Source: Natronobacterium gregoryi SP2 (lineage in GTDB: Archaea > Halobacteriota > Halobacteria > Halobacteriales > Natrialbaceae). From it: a stretch of DNA of 64,000 nucleotides. Shown here piece after piece: positions 26,053-35,727 of this stretch. The notes under the pieces are model-generated. The model saw only the letters and a list, made by a program, of their open reading frames with translations. It did not search any database and was not told where the DNA came from. The stretch spans positions 2,914,001 through 2,978,000 of the forward strand of contig NC_019792.1 in assembly GCF_000230715.2 (NCBI RefSeq), in the 5' to 3' direction. Every line of letters begins with the position of its first letter. Position 1 is the stretch's first letter. A program made the translations under genes and the position numbers.

Positions 26053-26209
26053 TGTCGGTCGAGTTGAGTGTCATCAGAAAGCAATACGTCATCTCGAGTG
26101 CGTCAGACGGCGGCTACGGTACGTACGACCGACGTATGGGTCATGTACTATCGGCTACGGAGCACTAGTACATAAAAGTTAATGAAAGATACTGATGGAG
26201 TGGCTCGTG

Positions 26210-26276
26210 CGGATCACTGTCCCGGTGCAACCACGCCCCGAAGCGGTTGCACCGAAACTGACAGGGAATCGTATCA
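26210..26276 (-). repeat. GATACGG-type palindromic element abutting the scpA stop
   Basis: Read on the minus strand, the scpA stop opens the element as TGATACGATTCCCTGTC. A perfect 10-base stem CGGTGCAACC/GGTTGCACCG then spans 26223-26254, and the element closes with GGGACAGTGATCCG. It is a shortened relative of the elements after the PAP2 and NYN genes. Confidence 0.75.
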
Positions 26277-27278
26277 GTCGGCGAGCGGTTCTTCCGTCTC
26301 CGCCTCGAGTGGCGCCCACTGGACCCAGAGATCGCCGAACAGTTCGTCTTGCTCGAGCGTGACCCGGCCCCGGTGAGCGAGAAAGAGCAACGCCAAGTAG
26401 GTCATCACGCGCGAGCCGCCGACCTGATCTATCTCGGCGTACAGCACCTCGTCGCGGCCCTTCTCGTACTGGCGCTCGAGTGTCTGTTCGACGTCGTCGA
26501 TAACGGTCTCGATGTCTTCCTCGTGGGTCGTGTGCGTCACGTCGTCGCTCGAGGGCTCGTCGCCGGCGCGAACGTCGTCCTCGGCGTGGTAGCTCAACTC
26601 CTGGACGCCACGGTTGTAGCCGCTCGGCGAGTCGCTCGTGTCGTAGCTCCGCGACTCTTTCCACCGGCTGTCGCGTTCGGCACTCCGGAGATCCCGGACG
26701 AGTTCGTCGAGCGTCTCGGGTTTCCCGCGGGCGTGTTTGCGCTCGAGGCGACGCTCCATCTCGGCCTCCAGATTCTCGACAGGGTCGAACGCCGCCGGAT
26801 CATCGCTCTCGGTCGACCCGTCGTCCGCAAACGGTGCCTCCCAGGGCGGAAGTTCCTCTTCCTCGTCGCCGTCGTCCGAAGCGAACAGTTCGTCGCTTTT
26901 CATCCGCAAGAGGACACTCGCGTAGAACAGCGCCCGCCCCGACGTACGGAGGTCGGCCTCGTCGAGGGCCTCGAGGAACCGGTCGGTGACGTGGACGATG
27001 TCGATGTCCCAGGGGTCGATCTCGTCGTCTTTCGCGAGCTGGACGAGCAGTTCGACGGGTTCGACCTCGTCGTCGTCCGTCTCGTCTTCGAGAGTATCGT
27101 CCTCGGAGAACTCGAGTACTGCGTCCCCGACGTTCGATTCCTCACCGTCGTCGTCCGACTCATCCGGTCGGTCGCGGTCTTCGTGGCCGGCGATGTACAG
27201 CGGGACGTCCTCCCCGCCGTCGGTGTAGAACTCCGCGCGGCCGACGTTCTCCGAGTCGCTGTCTGACTCGCTAGTCAC
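26274..27278 (-). CDS. scpA: Segregation and condensation protein A (kleisin)
   Basis: Kleisin subunit that bridges the two Smc heads in the chromosome-condensing complex. From the GTG at 27278 it has 334 residues. An acidic N-terminal part (1-80) precedes the ScpA core EPVELLVQLAKDDEIDPWDIDIVHVTDRFLEALDEADLRTSGRALF. The middle is acidic and probably unstructured, and the C-terminal winged helix (GGSRVMTYLALLFLAHRGRVTLEQDELFGDLWV) binds the Smc head. The GTG lies within the end of smc (8-base overlap), so I prefer it to the ATG nine codons earlier. It is translated from the smc message. Its TGA stop opens a hairpin element. Confidence 0.93.
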   Translation of the reverse strand: MTSESDSDSENVGRAEFYTDGGEDVPLYIAGHEDRDRPDESDDDGEESNVGDAVLEFSEDDTLEDETDDDEVEPVELLVQLAKDDEIDPWDIDIVHVTDRFLEALDEADLRTSGRALFYASVLLRMKSDELFASDDGDEEEELPPWEAPFADDGSTESDDPAAFDPVENLEAEMERRLERKHARGKPETLDELVRDLRSAERDSRWKESRSYDTSDSPSGYNRGVQELSYHAEDDVRAGDEPSSDDVTHTTHEEDIETVIDDVEQTLERQYEKGRDEVLYAEIDQVGGSRVMTYLALLFLAHRGRVTLEQDELFGDLWVQWAPLEAETEEPLAD

Positions 27279-30200
27279 TGACCGGCACCTCCTCGGCATC
27301 GGCATCGGCGTCGTCGCTCAGGTCGATACCGGTCACTGCACTGACGTTGTCTTCTTGCATCGTCACACCGATCGCTCGCTCGGACCGATCGAGCATCGCC
27401 GAGCGATGTGAGACGACGACGAACTGGGCCTCGCCCGCCAGTTCCTCGACCATCTGACCGATCCGTTCGGCGTTGACGGCGTCGAGGAAGGCGTCGACCT
27501 CGTCTAAGGCGTAGAACGGTGCCGGATTGTGCCGCTGAATCGCGAAAATAAAAGCGAGTGCAGTCAGGGACTTCTCCCCGCCGGACATCGCATCGAGACG
27601 CTGGATCGGCTTGTCGCCCGGCTGGGCTCTCATCGTCAGCCCGCCGTCGAACGGGTCCTCCTGGTTCTCGAGGTGGAGCGAACCGGTACCTTCCGAGAGA
27701 CGCTCGAAGATTTCGGTGAACTGTCCGGAAATCGCGTCGTAGGAGTCCATAAACGTCTCTTTCTTCTGGGTCTCGTACTGCTCGATCCGGCTGCGGATCT
27801 CCTCGGCCTCCTCGACCAGCGTCGCCTTCCCGTCCTCGAGTTCCTCGAGTTCCTCGCGGACCTCGTCGTACTCGTCGATCGCCAGCATGTTCACCGGCTC
27901 CATCGCCTCCATGTCCGCCTGCAAGAGGTCGATCATCTCGAGGACCGTCTCGTGGTCGGGAACGTCCTCGGGGTCGTAGTCGCCGACCTCGTCCTCTAGG
28001 CTCTCGATCTCCCACTCGAGGTCGCTTACGCGTTCGCGTTCACCCTCGAGTTTGCTCTCGACCGTATCGACCCTTGACTGTTGCTCGTCCCGCTTTTTCC
28101 GGGCTTCAGCGAGGTCCTCTTTGAGTTCGCTGCGGTCTTCTTTGAGTTCGGCGAGTTCGGCCTCGAGTTCTTCGACCGCTTCGCGTTTCTCCTCGAGAGC
28201 CTCCCGCTTCTCCGCGATCCTATCTTCGTACTCCGCGATTCGCTCTTCGTGTTTGGCCTTGCGGTTCTGGGCAGTCTCGATGTCGTCGTGAAGATCCTCG
28301 ATCGCGTCTTCGGCGTACTCCTTCTCGAGACTCAACTCGTTGAGGTCGCCATCGATGTCCGCGATCCTGTCTTCGCGCTCGTCGATCTCGGCCTCGAGTT
28401 CTTCGATCTGTTCGGTCAGCTCCGGAATCTTCGAATCCTCGAGTTCGGTCTCGAGCTCTGCGATCTCGCCTTCGATCTCCTCGATTTCGTCCGTCTTTTC
28501 GTCGATCTCGGCCGCAATCTCGTTCATCCGTTCGTCGACGGACTCGCGTTCTGCTTCGAGATCGTCGAGATCGCTCTCCAGGCTCTCGATGTCGCTCTCG
28601 ATTGACTCCCTGTCGTCCGCTATGCTCTCGATCTCGCTTTCGATCGAGCGGACCTCGTCGGCCGCATCTGTCTTGCGGTCTCGGGCATCGTCGAGGCGGC
28701 TCTCGATGTCTCTGAAATCGTCACGAAGCGACTCGCGTTCCTCCTGGAGGTCGGTGATCTGTTTTGCGACGCGCTCGAGTTTCCCTTCGCCGCTGTCGGT
28801 AAACGAGTACCGCGAACCGCCGCCCGAGCCACCGGTCATCGCACCGCTTTTCTCGACTAGGTCGCCGTCCAGGGTGACCATCCGGTAGTCGCCCATGTAC
28901 GAGCGGGCGGTCTCGATGTCCTCGACGACCAGCGTATCACCGAGGACGTACGAAAAGACGCCTTCGTACTGGCCGTCGAAGTCCACGAGATTGTACGCGA
29001 AGTCGACGACGCCAGGGTCCGAGGGCTTGCTCGGGAGTCGCCGCTTGCTCATGTCCGTCAGCGGCAGGAAGGTCGCACGGCCAGCGTTGCGCGATTTGAG
29101 GTGTTCGATACACTGCTGGCCGACCACGTCGTCGTCGACGACGACGTTCGCGAGTCGCCCGCCCGCAGCGGTCTCACAGGCGACGGCGTACTCGCCCGGC
29201 ACCGACCCGAGCTGGGCGACGGCACCGTGGACGCCGTCTCTCCCCGAGTTGAGGATCGTCGTCACCGCACGACCGAACGAGGAGTCGCCGCTCTCGTTTG
29301 CTTTGGCCTCGAGTTCGGCGTACTCCTGTTGTTTCGCCTGGATCTCGTCGTCGAGGTCGTCGATCTCGGACTGGATTCGACGTTTCTTCTCGGTGAGGTC
29401 GTCGACGACGTCCGCGATGTTCGCGCGATTCTTCGCAGCTTTCTCGAGTTCTCGCTCGAGGTCGCTCGCGTGGCTCTCGAGTTCGGGAATTTGCTCGCGT
29501 TTCTCCTCGATCGTCGCAGCCTTCTCGTCGATCGCGTTCGAGCGACGGCGTGCCTCGTCTAGCAACCGATCCTGCTCGCGCTGGAGGTCGTTTTTCTCGG
29601 TCTTGGCGTCCTCCAGGTCGGACTTGCGCTCTGTGAGTTCGGTCTTGAGTTCGTCGAACTCGGTGTCGACCGCCTCTATCTCGGCCTCGAGACGCTGTTT
29701 TTCCTCCCGGCGCTCTTGGATCTCCGTCTTGATCGAGGCTTTCTCGAGTTTGTGCTCGCGCATCTCCTCCTCGAGTTCCTCGATCGTCTCCTGTTTGCGG
29801 TCGATCTGGACGAACGCCTCGCGGCGATCGGATTCGGCTTCGTCGACCGCCTCCTCGCTGGCCTCGATCTTGTCCTCGAGCCGGGAGATTTCGCCTTTGA
29901 TCTCCTCGATCTCGCTTTTGATACGGAGCTGTTCGTCCTCGCCTTTACGTTCGATCTCGGCGTTTAAGTCCTCGAGGTCTTCCTGGAGGCGAACGACGCG
30001 ACCCTCGCGTTCGTCGAGTTCCCGCTGGCGGTCGGCGAGTTCGTCTTCGAGTTCCGCGACGTTCTCCTGGGTGGTCTCGAGTTCCGTGACTTTCTCCTCG
30101 AGCTCGCTGGCCTTCTTGAAGCTCTCGTACTCTTCTTTCTCGCGACGTAGTCGCCGGTACCGCATCGCAGTGCGGCGCTCGTCCTCGAGTTGTGCGAGGC

Positions 30201-30861
30201 GGTCGCGTTTCTCTTCGATGCGGAGTTCGGCCTCGTCGATGCGTTCCTCGACGACCTCGAGTTCCTCGAAGGCGTCTTCTTTTTTCGCGTCGAACTCGGC
30301 GACGCCCGCGATCTCGTCGATGATCTCTCGGCGGGCGTGAGGAGTCATGTTGATGATCTCGGTCACGTCGCCCTGCATGACGACGTTGTACCCTTCTGGG
30401 GTAACACCCGCCTGTGCGAGCAGGTCCTGGATGTCCGAGAGGTTGACCGAGCGATCGTTGAGGTAGTAGTAGGAGTAGTAGTTGTCCTCGGTTTCTTTGA
30501 CTCGACGGCGGATGCGGATCTCGTCGACGTCACCGACGTCCTCGCTGCCAGCGGCGTTGACGATCTGCGAGCGAGAGAGCGTGCCGTCGCCGTTGTCCAG
30601 CACGACCTCGACGGTCGCCTCGCGTGGGCCACTGGAACTCGAGCCGTCCTCGTGGCCGGGATTGTAGATGAGGTCGGTCAACTTCTCGGCGCGGATGCCG
30701 CGGGTACGAGCCAGGCCGAGCGCAAAGAGGACGGCGTCGATGATGTTCGACTTCCCGGAGCCGTTCGGACCGGTGACGACCGTGAAATCCTGATAGAACG
30801 GAATCTTCGTCTTCCGGCCGAAGCTCTTGAAGTTGTCCAGAACGACTGCCTTGATGTACAT
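27271..30861 (-). CDS. smc: Chromosome segregation ATPase Smc
   Basis: Structural maintenance of chromosomes protein of 1196 residues. The N-terminal head has Walker A GPNGSGKSN (about 31-39) and QGDVTEIINM. A coiled coil follows to about 500, then the hinge (GAVAQLGSVPGEYAVACETAAGGR region, about 525-660, with its conserved glycines). A second coiled coil leads to the C-terminal head with signature MSGGEKSL and Walker B FYALDEVDAFLD. Length and domain order are typical. It forms the condensin-like complex with the coupled ScpA. The coiled-coil gene 63 bases upstream may be cotranscribed. Confidence 0.97.
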   Translation of the reverse strand: MYIKAVVLDNFKSFGRKTKIPFYQDFTVVTGPNGSGKSNIIDAVLFALGLARTRGIRAEKLTDLIYNPGHEDGSSSSGPREATVEVVLDNGDGTLSRSQIVNAAGSEDVGDVDEIRIRRRVKETEDNYYSYYYLNDRSVNLSDIQDLLAQAGVTPEGYNVVMQGDVTEIINMTPHARREIIDEIAGVAEFDAKKEDAFEELEVVEERIDEAELRIEEKRDRLAQLEDERRTAMRYRRLRREKEEYESFKKASELEEKVTELETTQENVAELEDELADRQRELDEREGRVVRLQEDLEDLNAEIERKGEDEQLRIKSEIEEIKGEISRLEDKIEASEEAVDEAESDRREAFVQIDRKQETIEELEEEMREHKLEKASIKTEIQERREEKQRLEAEIEAVDTEFDELKTELTERKSDLEDAKTEKNDLQREQDRLLDEARRRSNAIDEKAATIEEKREQIPELESHASDLERELEKAAKNRANIADVVDDLTEKKRRIQSEIDDLDDEIQAKQQEYAELEAKANESGDSSFGRAVTTILNSGRDGVHGAVAQLGSVPGEYAVACETAAGGRLANVVVDDDVVGQQCIEHLKSRNAGRATFLPLTDMSKRRLPSKPSDPGVVDFAYNLVDFDGQYEGVFSYVLGDTLVVEDIETARSYMGDYRMVTLDGDLVEKSGAMTGGSGGGSRYSFTDSGEGKLERVAKQITDLQEERESLRDDFRDIESRLDDARDRKTDAADEVRSIESEIESIADDRESIESDIESLESDLDDLEAERESVDERMNEIAAEIDEKTDEIEEIEGEIAELETELEDSKIPELTEQIEELEAEIDEREDRIADIDGDLNELSLEKEYAEDAIEDLHDDIETAQNRKAKHEERIAEYEDRIAEKREALEEKREAVEELEAELAELKEDRSELKEDLAEARKKRDEQQSRVDTVESKLEGERERVSDLEWEIESLEDEVGDYDPEDVPDHETVLEMIDLLQADMEAMEPVNMLAIDEYDEVREELEELEDGKATLVEEAEEIRSRIEQYETQKKETFMDSYDAISGQFTEIFERLSEGTGSLHLENQEDPFDGGLTMRAQPGDKPIQRLDAMSGGEKSLTALAFIFAIQRHNPAPFYALDEVDAFLDAVNAERIGQMVEELAGEAQFVVVSHRSAMLDRSERAIGVTMQEDNVSAVTGIDLSDDADADAEEVPVSD

Positions 30862-30924
30862 TTTCTTCTCGAACCCTCCCTGGGAGCGAACGCGGAATCG
30901 ATCGGGACAGCGTCCGATCGGTAG

Positions 30925-31254
30925 TTATGCGACGATAATGTCGTCGCTACCTGAGTCTTCCGCTTCGTCGCCAGTTTCGTCGGTCGTAACCTCGTCGGTC
31001 GGCGTGGTCGACGTCTCTGTTTCCGGCTCTGTTACCTCCTCGAGGGTGGTTTCCCCGGACGACGCCGACTCGGACGTCCCGGCCGGTCCGTCCGATCGCC
31101 GTTCGGGAACGCGCGTCGGCGTCTCGGTGTCGAGTTCGGCTTCGAGGACGCGGATACGCTCTTTCGCCTCGATTAGCTCGTCCGTCAGTCCCTCTACCGT
31201 CGACTCGAGTTCCGCTACCGTCGACTCGAGTTGCTCGACGCGGTTGTTCGACAT
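30925..31254 (-). CDS. Coiled-coil protein upstream of smc (DUF7518-like)
   Basis: A 109-residue protein. Residues 4-44 form a clear leucine-zipper-like coiled coil (VEQLESTVAELESTVEGL, then LIEAKERIRVLEAEL). The remaining 65 residues are a Ser/Thr/Glu-rich, disordered acidic tail ending in DDIIVA. Small coiled-coil genes of this kind precede smc in other haloarchaea, suggesting a link with the Smc-ScpA complex, but no function is established as far as I know. Confidence 0.78.
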   Translation of the reverse strand: MSNNRVEQLESTVAELESTVEGLTDELIEAKERIRVLEAELDTETPTRVPERRSDGPAGTSESASSGETTLEEVTEPETETSTTPTDEVTTDETGDEAEDSGSDDIIVA

Positions 31255-31654
31255 ACATTCTAGGCCAGTACCCTATCACATAAACGTACGTCAGACACAA
31301 TTCATCACCCTGGTAAATTTCTGTGACAGTGACTCGCCGAGTCGCTGACTCGAGCGGGCTGGCAGGTGGTATGGCAAAGGAATTCGATGGCCCACACCTG
31401 TTCGGGGTGGTCGGGGTCCGGATTGGAGAGGGCGCGGACGTGACGCAATCGGGCCTCGGTTGGAACACGTGACCAGCGAGCCGCGTCCCGACTGATACTC
31501 CCACTCCTGAAACCGCTCATACGGTTTGCTGTCCGTCAGTTCCGGCGTGACCGCGCGCTCCTGCGGTCGCGCCGGTACATCGTTGCACCGTTCCGTATCA
31601 CTGGGTGAGACCTATTGTTTGATGGGGGGATGGCGTTAACCTACGAACGAGACG
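31255..31654. other. Divergent region before the acyl-CoA synthetase
   Basis: Holds a doubtful 71-codon minus-strand frame (31305-31520; SRVPTEARLRHVRALSNPD looks somewhat protein-like) and a GATACGG hairpin at 31519-31600 that overlaps that frame's ATG. The promoter of the synthetase gene should lie near its right end. Confidence 0.35.
31519..31600 (+). repeat. GATACGG palindromic element
   Basis: Begins ATACGGTTTGCTGTCCGTC and ends ACCGTTCCGTATCA, with the strong inner stem CCGGCGTGACCGC/GCGGTCGCGCCGG (12 of 13 matched). The right half of the outer stem has changed, but the terminal ATACGG/CCGTAT still pairs. Confidence 0.85.
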
Positions 31655-33673
31655 ATGACGGAAAACACCGCACTCGAGGACGTCGACGAGGTCGTCCACG
31701 AGCCCAGCGACGAGTTCGTCGAGTCGACGAACGTCTACGAGTTCATGCAGGCGTACGGGATCGACGACTACGAGGAGTTGATCGAACGAACGACGGCCGA
31801 CCTCGAGGGGGTCGAGGCGTCGGGCGTCGACTGGTTCTGGGACGAAATCGTCGACTACCTCGACCTCGAGTTCTACGAGGCGTACGATCACGTCCGAGAC
31901 GATCGCGACGGGCCACAGTTCACCGACTGGTACCCCGGCGGTAAACTCAACGTTGCCCACAACACCCTCGACCGTCACGCCGACGTCGACGAGGAACGCC
32001 GCAACAAGGTCGCGACCATCTGGGAGAGCGAAGACGGCGATGTCCGGGAGGTCACCTACCACGAACTCCACCGCCAGTCGAACAAGGTCGCAAACGCCCT
32101 AGAGGAACGTGGCATCGAGACCGGCGACACCGTCGGCCTCTACATGCCGATGGTACCCGAGGTCGTCTCGATCCTCTATGGCTGTTTCAAGGTCGGCGCG
32201 ATCGCCGTCCCGATCTTCTCCGGGTTCGGCGTCGACGCGACCGCGACGCGGATCGAGGACTCGGAGTGTTCGGTGCTGGTTACCGGTGACGGCTTCCGCC
32301 GCCGTGGCGATCCGATCTTTCTCAAGGAGTCGGCCGACGAGGCGATCGAACAGGCCGGCTACGTCGAGGAGACGATCGTCTTCGACCGGCTCGGTTCCAG
32401 TGACCCAGAGACCGACCACGAGATCCCCTGGACCGACGACCGAGACGAGTGGTGGGCCGACGCCGTCGAGTCCCAGGACGACGACTACGAGACCAAATCC
32501 CTGGACTCGAGCCAGGAGTCGATGCTGCTGTACTCCTCGGGGACGACGGGCAAGCCGAAGGGCATCGTCCACACCCACGCAGGCGTACAGGTCCAGTGTG
32601 CGAAGGAACTGTACTTCGGCTTCGACCTGAAACCCGCAGACCGGTTCTTCTGGGTGTCAGACATCGGCTGGATGATGGGGCCGTGGACCCTGATCGGGAC
32701 CCACACGTTCGGCGGTACCGTGTTCATGTACGAGGGTGCGCCGGACCATCCCGAACCCGACCGGTTCTGGGAGATGATCGATCGGCACAAGCTCACCCAG
32801 TTTGGCATCTCACCGACGGCGATCAGGGCGCTGCGCAAGCACGGGAACGAGTGGCTCGCCGGCCACGACCTCTCTTCCCTGCGACTCCTCGGCTCGACGG
32901 GCGAACCCTGGGACCCAGAGTCCTGGCGATGGTTCTACGAGAACGTCGGCAACGGCGAGTGTCCGATCATCAACATCTCCGGCGGCACCGAGATCTGTGG
33001 CTGTTTCCTGATGCCGATGCCGACCGAGTCCCTGAAACCCTGTACGCTCGGCGGCCCCGGACTCGGAATGGACATCGACGTTGTCGACTCCGCTGGCGAG
33101 TCGATCAAAGACGACCACGAACGCGGCTACCTCGTCGCGAGAGACTCCTGTCCCTCGATGACGAAGTCGCTGTGGTCGGGCGACGAGCGCTATCTCGAGG
33201 AGTACTGGTCGACGTTCGAGGACACGTGGGACCACGGCGACTGGGCTCAGAAAGACGCCGATGGCTTCTGGTTTCTCCACGGTCGTGCCGACGACGCGTT
33301 GAACGTCGCGGGACGCAAGGTCGGCCCCGCCGAGGTCGAAGGCGCACTCATCGACCACGAGGCGGTCAACCAGGCCGCCGCGGTCGGGGCTCCGGACGAC
33401 ACCACCGGCACCGCCGTCGTCACCTACGTCATCCTCGAGGAGGGCCACGAGGAGAGCGACGACCTCCGCGAGGAACTGCGCGCCCAGGTCGGTGCAGAAC
33501 TGGGCAAACCGTTCCGCCCGCGCGAGGTGCTGTTCGTCGACGAGTTCCCCAAGACCCAGTCGGGCAAGATCATCCGCCGTGCCATCGAGGGGGTCTACAC
33601 CGGCGAGGAACTGGGTGACATGAGTAGCATCGAGAACCCCGACTCGCTCGAGAAACTCGAGGAAGCGCGATAG
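31655..33673 (+). CDS. AMP-forming acyl-CoA synthetase (acetyl-CoA synthetase family)
   Basis: Activates a carboxylic acid to its CoA thioester through an acyl-AMP. The 672 residues align with acetyl-CoA synthetases: N-terminal cap (WFWDEIVDYLDLEF), P-loop YSSGTTGKPKGIVHTHAG, ISGGTEICG, YWSTFEDTWDHGDWAQKD, HGRADDALNVAGRKVGPAEVE, and the acetylatable Lys in PKTQSGKIIRR. The motif that is WWQTETG in true acetyl-CoA synthetases reads NISGGTEICG here. The Trp limiting the pocket to acetate is therefore missing and a larger substrate (propionate or longer) is plausible. Confidence 0.9.
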   Translation: MTENTALEDVDEVVHEPSDEFVESTNVYEFMQAYGIDDYEELIERTTADLEGVEASGVDWFWDEIVDYLDLEFYEAYDHVRDDRDGPQFTDWYPGGKLNVAHNTLDRHADVDEERRNKVATIWESEDGDVREVTYHELHRQSNKVANALEERGIETGDTVGLYMPMVPEVVSILYGCFKVGAIAVPIFSGFGVDATATRIEDSECSVLVTGDGFRRRGDPIFLKESADEAIEQAGYVEETIVFDRLGSSDPETDHEIPWTDDRDEWWADAVESQDDDYETKSLDSSQESMLLYSSGTTGKPKGIVHTHAGVQVQCAKELYFGFDLKPADRFFWVSDIGWMMGPWTLIGTHTFGGTVFMYEGAPDHPEPDRFWEMIDRHKLTQFGISPTAIRALRKHGNEWLAGHDLSSLRLLGSTGEPWDPESWRWFYENVGNGECPIINISGGTEICGCFLMPMPTESLKPCTLGGPGLGMDIDVVDSAGESIKDDHERGYLVARDSCPSMTKSLWSGDERYLEEYWSTFEDTWDHGDWAQKDADGFWFLHGRADDALNVAGRKVGPAEVEGALIDHEAVNQAAAVGAPDDTTGTAVVTYVILEEGHEESDDLREELRAQVGAELGKPFRPREVLFVDEFPKTQSGKIIRRAIEGVYTGEELGDMSSIENPDSLEKLEEAR

Positions 33674-33768
33674 CCGGCCGAACGCGGAGGCCGACTTTCG
33701 AGACGCGCCGTTCGTCGAGAGCGTCGTCTGGTTTTCGACCGCCGCCGTGATGACACGATGTCGATTCG

Positions 33769-34560
33769 TCAGCTATCCGCCGAGCGAGAGAGAACCTGAC
33801 TCGCGAGACGTCGCACCCGCGGCAGCGATACGAGGTCGGCGCGGCGGTCGAGTACCCACGCGTAGAGGACGAGCCCCTGGACGACGAAGACGTTCGTCAC
33901 GAGGAAAAATAGTGCTTCCTCGAGAGGGAGGCCGGCGAGACCGATCCCGATCGTGTGTGCATCGGAGATCACCCAGATACCGAGCGAGATGGCGACCCAG
34001 TCGGCGACCCACAGGTAGAGGGTCGGGACGCCGACCGCGAGCAGGACTTGCCGGCGCTTCTCGAGGAGGTAAGTGAGGCCGAACCCCCACTGGATCGCGA
34101 GGATGGGTCCGGCCCAAAAGAGGATTGCGCCGAGGTAGGACGTCGCGGTCGTTTCCAGGAGAGTCCAGCCGAGGGCACAGACGGCCAGTCCGGCCAGTAT
34201 GCCGGCGAGTCGGTGACTCGTGGGGAGTCGAAGCGACGTGTCGGAGACGGTCAGGAACTGGAAGAGCCAGAACGCCGTCAGCGTCGTCTGGAGGACGAAA
34301 AAGAGGTACTCTTCGACTGGCGTATGCCAAATCGTCGCGAGGACGGCACCGTCGCCGTACCACCAGACGCCCTCGGGAATCAACGCGTTCGTCCAGGGCG
34401 TGGTGTACGCGACTGCGAGGAAGACGATGATGGCGAGACCGGAGAGGGTCGTTCGATCCCATCGCGCTCGGTCGCGTTGGACTGCCAGCCAGCCGAGCAC
34501 GACGATCGGTGGGATGGTAAACACGAGGTGAAACTGCAGGTAGGTGAGCGGGGGCGTCAT
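33769..34560 (-). CDS. crtY: Lycopene beta-cyclase (archaeal/fungal heterodimer-type fused)
   Basis: Membrane enzyme cyclising both ends of lycopene to give beta-carotene, the precursor of retinal. From the Met at 34560 it has 263 residues and about seven helices. Two homologous halves each carry the lycopene cyclase domain motif: PVEEYLFFVLQT in the first and PLEEALFFLVTN in the second, with PWTNALIPEGVWWY. The long frame upstream of this Met is Arg-rich and not credible. The halorhodopsin gene lies just upstream in the same direction, a sensible pairing because halorhodopsin needs retinal. No retinal-forming Brp/Blh oxygenase is in the window. Confidence 0.9.
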   Translation of the reverse strand: MTPPLTYLQFHLVFTIPPIVVLGWLAVQRDRARWDRTTLSGLAIIVFLAVAYTTPWTNALIPEGVWWYGDGAVLATIWHTPVEEYLFFVLQTTLTAFWLFQFLTVSDTSLRLPTSHRLAGILAGLAVCALGWTLLETTATSYLGAILFWAGPILAIQWGFGLTYLLEKRRQVLLAVGVPTLYLWVADWVAISLGIWVISDAHTIGIGLAGLPLEEALFFLVTNVFVVQGLVLYAWVLDRRADLVSLPRVRRLASQVLSRSADS

Positions 34561-34872
34561 GGGTCGGAGTCCCGGACGCGCTCGGCCGTCGGTCGTCGCA
34601 CTCGCCGCACAATGGACGCGTCGGGTCCTCGAGCGTACGTATCGTTGCCATCGTCTCCGGCGACCTGCGGGAACCACATGGACGGAAGATGATGGCGGAC
34701 CTATCAAAAGACCTCTCCCATACTAGTACGGGATCGCTCGACGGCCTGCAGGCATCGGCGTCAACACCAGATTACCTTCGCCCCGACGTGGGCGGTTCCG
34801 GGAGATTGCGCTGTGGCGACGTGCTGTGAATCTCGAGACGGGATCGGCGGGAGATCGTTACAGCAATCCGTC
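34561..34872. other. Spacer of about 310 bases between hop and crtY
   Basis: No gene seen. On the minus strand, TCTTTTGATAGG near 34703-34714 may be the crtY promoter, which would make crtY independently transcribed from the halorhodopsin gene. Confidence 0.35.
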
Positions 34873-35727
34873 TCAATCGTCCGCAGGCGTACCGACGCCT
34901 TTCAGGGTGGTGCCGTAGTCGGCGTCGGCAGTGATCGTCTCGGGCTCCTCGATGACGTACAGCACGATCAACACCGTGACGATGTACTTGGTGATGATGT
35001 CAAGCACGCTGTAGCCCCAGGATGTCATCCAGACCTCGAGCAGGGCAAAGCCCTCGACGCCGAGCGCCCAGAGGATCGGGTAGCCGAACCAGCCGACGAC
35101 GGTGAGGATCTTCAGCGTCGTGAACAGGTCCGAGGTGCCGGTCCGGTCGGCCTCGCGAGTCCAGTCGACCATGATGACGTAGATGATAACCAGGAAGAAG
35201 GCCGAACTGAGCACGAACCACCACCAGCGCATGAGCAACGACGAGGTCGTCAGCGCGGCGGCCAGCCCGGTGACACACATCGCGATCGTCATCGCGACGG
35301 TAGTCATAATTTTAGTGATGTTCGAGCCGGCGATCATCCCGAGAACGATCAGGATGAACGGCGTCGAGAACGCCCAGGTGAGGTAGCGACCCCACATCGT
35401 GAGGACTTCTTCACCCGCGAGCGAGTGGCCCGCTGGCATCTCGATGAAACTCAACGTCAGTCCCGACGCGAGCCCGGTATAGCTCGATATCGAGACGACC
35501 GAGATCAGCATCGTCGAGATGACGATCAGTTTCGCCCGTGGGTCGGTCACGCCACGAGCCAGCGCGACGATGAAGAGGATCGTCAGGCCCGCGAGGGCGA
35601 TGTTTACCACGAACGAGAGCGCGAGCAGCGTATCTTCGAACACGAACTCGAAGATCTCTTGCTGTGTCTCCGGTACCTGCAGGACGACGTTCCGTGTGGC
35701 CATTGCCAGTAATCCGGTCGGTTCCAT
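34873..35727 (-). CDS. hop: Halorhodopsin (light-driven chloride pump)
   Basis: Seven-helix retinal protein of 284 residues in the cell membrane that pumps chloride inward when lit. Helix C reads RYLTWAFSTPFIL: the Thr and Ser (T-x3-S) at the chloride site replace the Asp and Thr of proton pumps, as in known halorhodopsins. Helix D-E has TKIMTTVAMTIAMCVTGLAAAL, and helix G has the retinal Lys in SWGYSVLDIITKYIV. The Met at residue 9 is an alternative start. Three HTH_10 regulators of the bacterio-opsin activator type lie elsewhere in the window; no canonical Bat box was recognised upstream. Confidence 0.96.
   Translation of the reverse strand: MEPTGLLAMATRNVVLQVPETQQEIFEFVFEDTLLALSFVVNIALAGLTILFIVALARGVTDPRAKLIVISTMLISVVSISSYTGLASGLTLSFIEMPAGHSLAGEEVLTMWGRYLTWAFSTPFILIVLGMIAGSNITKIMTTVAMTIAMCVTGLAAALTTSSLLMRWWWFVLSSAFFLVIIYVIMVDWTREADRTGTSDLFTTLKILTVVGWFGYPILWALGVEGFALLEVWMTSWGYSVLDIITKYIVTVLIVLYVIEEPETITADADYGTTLKGVGTPADD

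Noticed and set aside
28895-30340. 481-codon plus-strand frame over smc
   Set aside because: Serine/arginine-rich antisense translation of the Smc coiled coil. The same applies to long plus-strand frames over the subtilase (21244-22614) and the lut genes (41959-43620).
31305-31520. 71-codon minus-strand frame before the acyl-CoA synthetase
   Set aside because: Part is protein-like, but its start codon lies in a hairpin repeat and its end lacks structure; support is too weak for a gene call.
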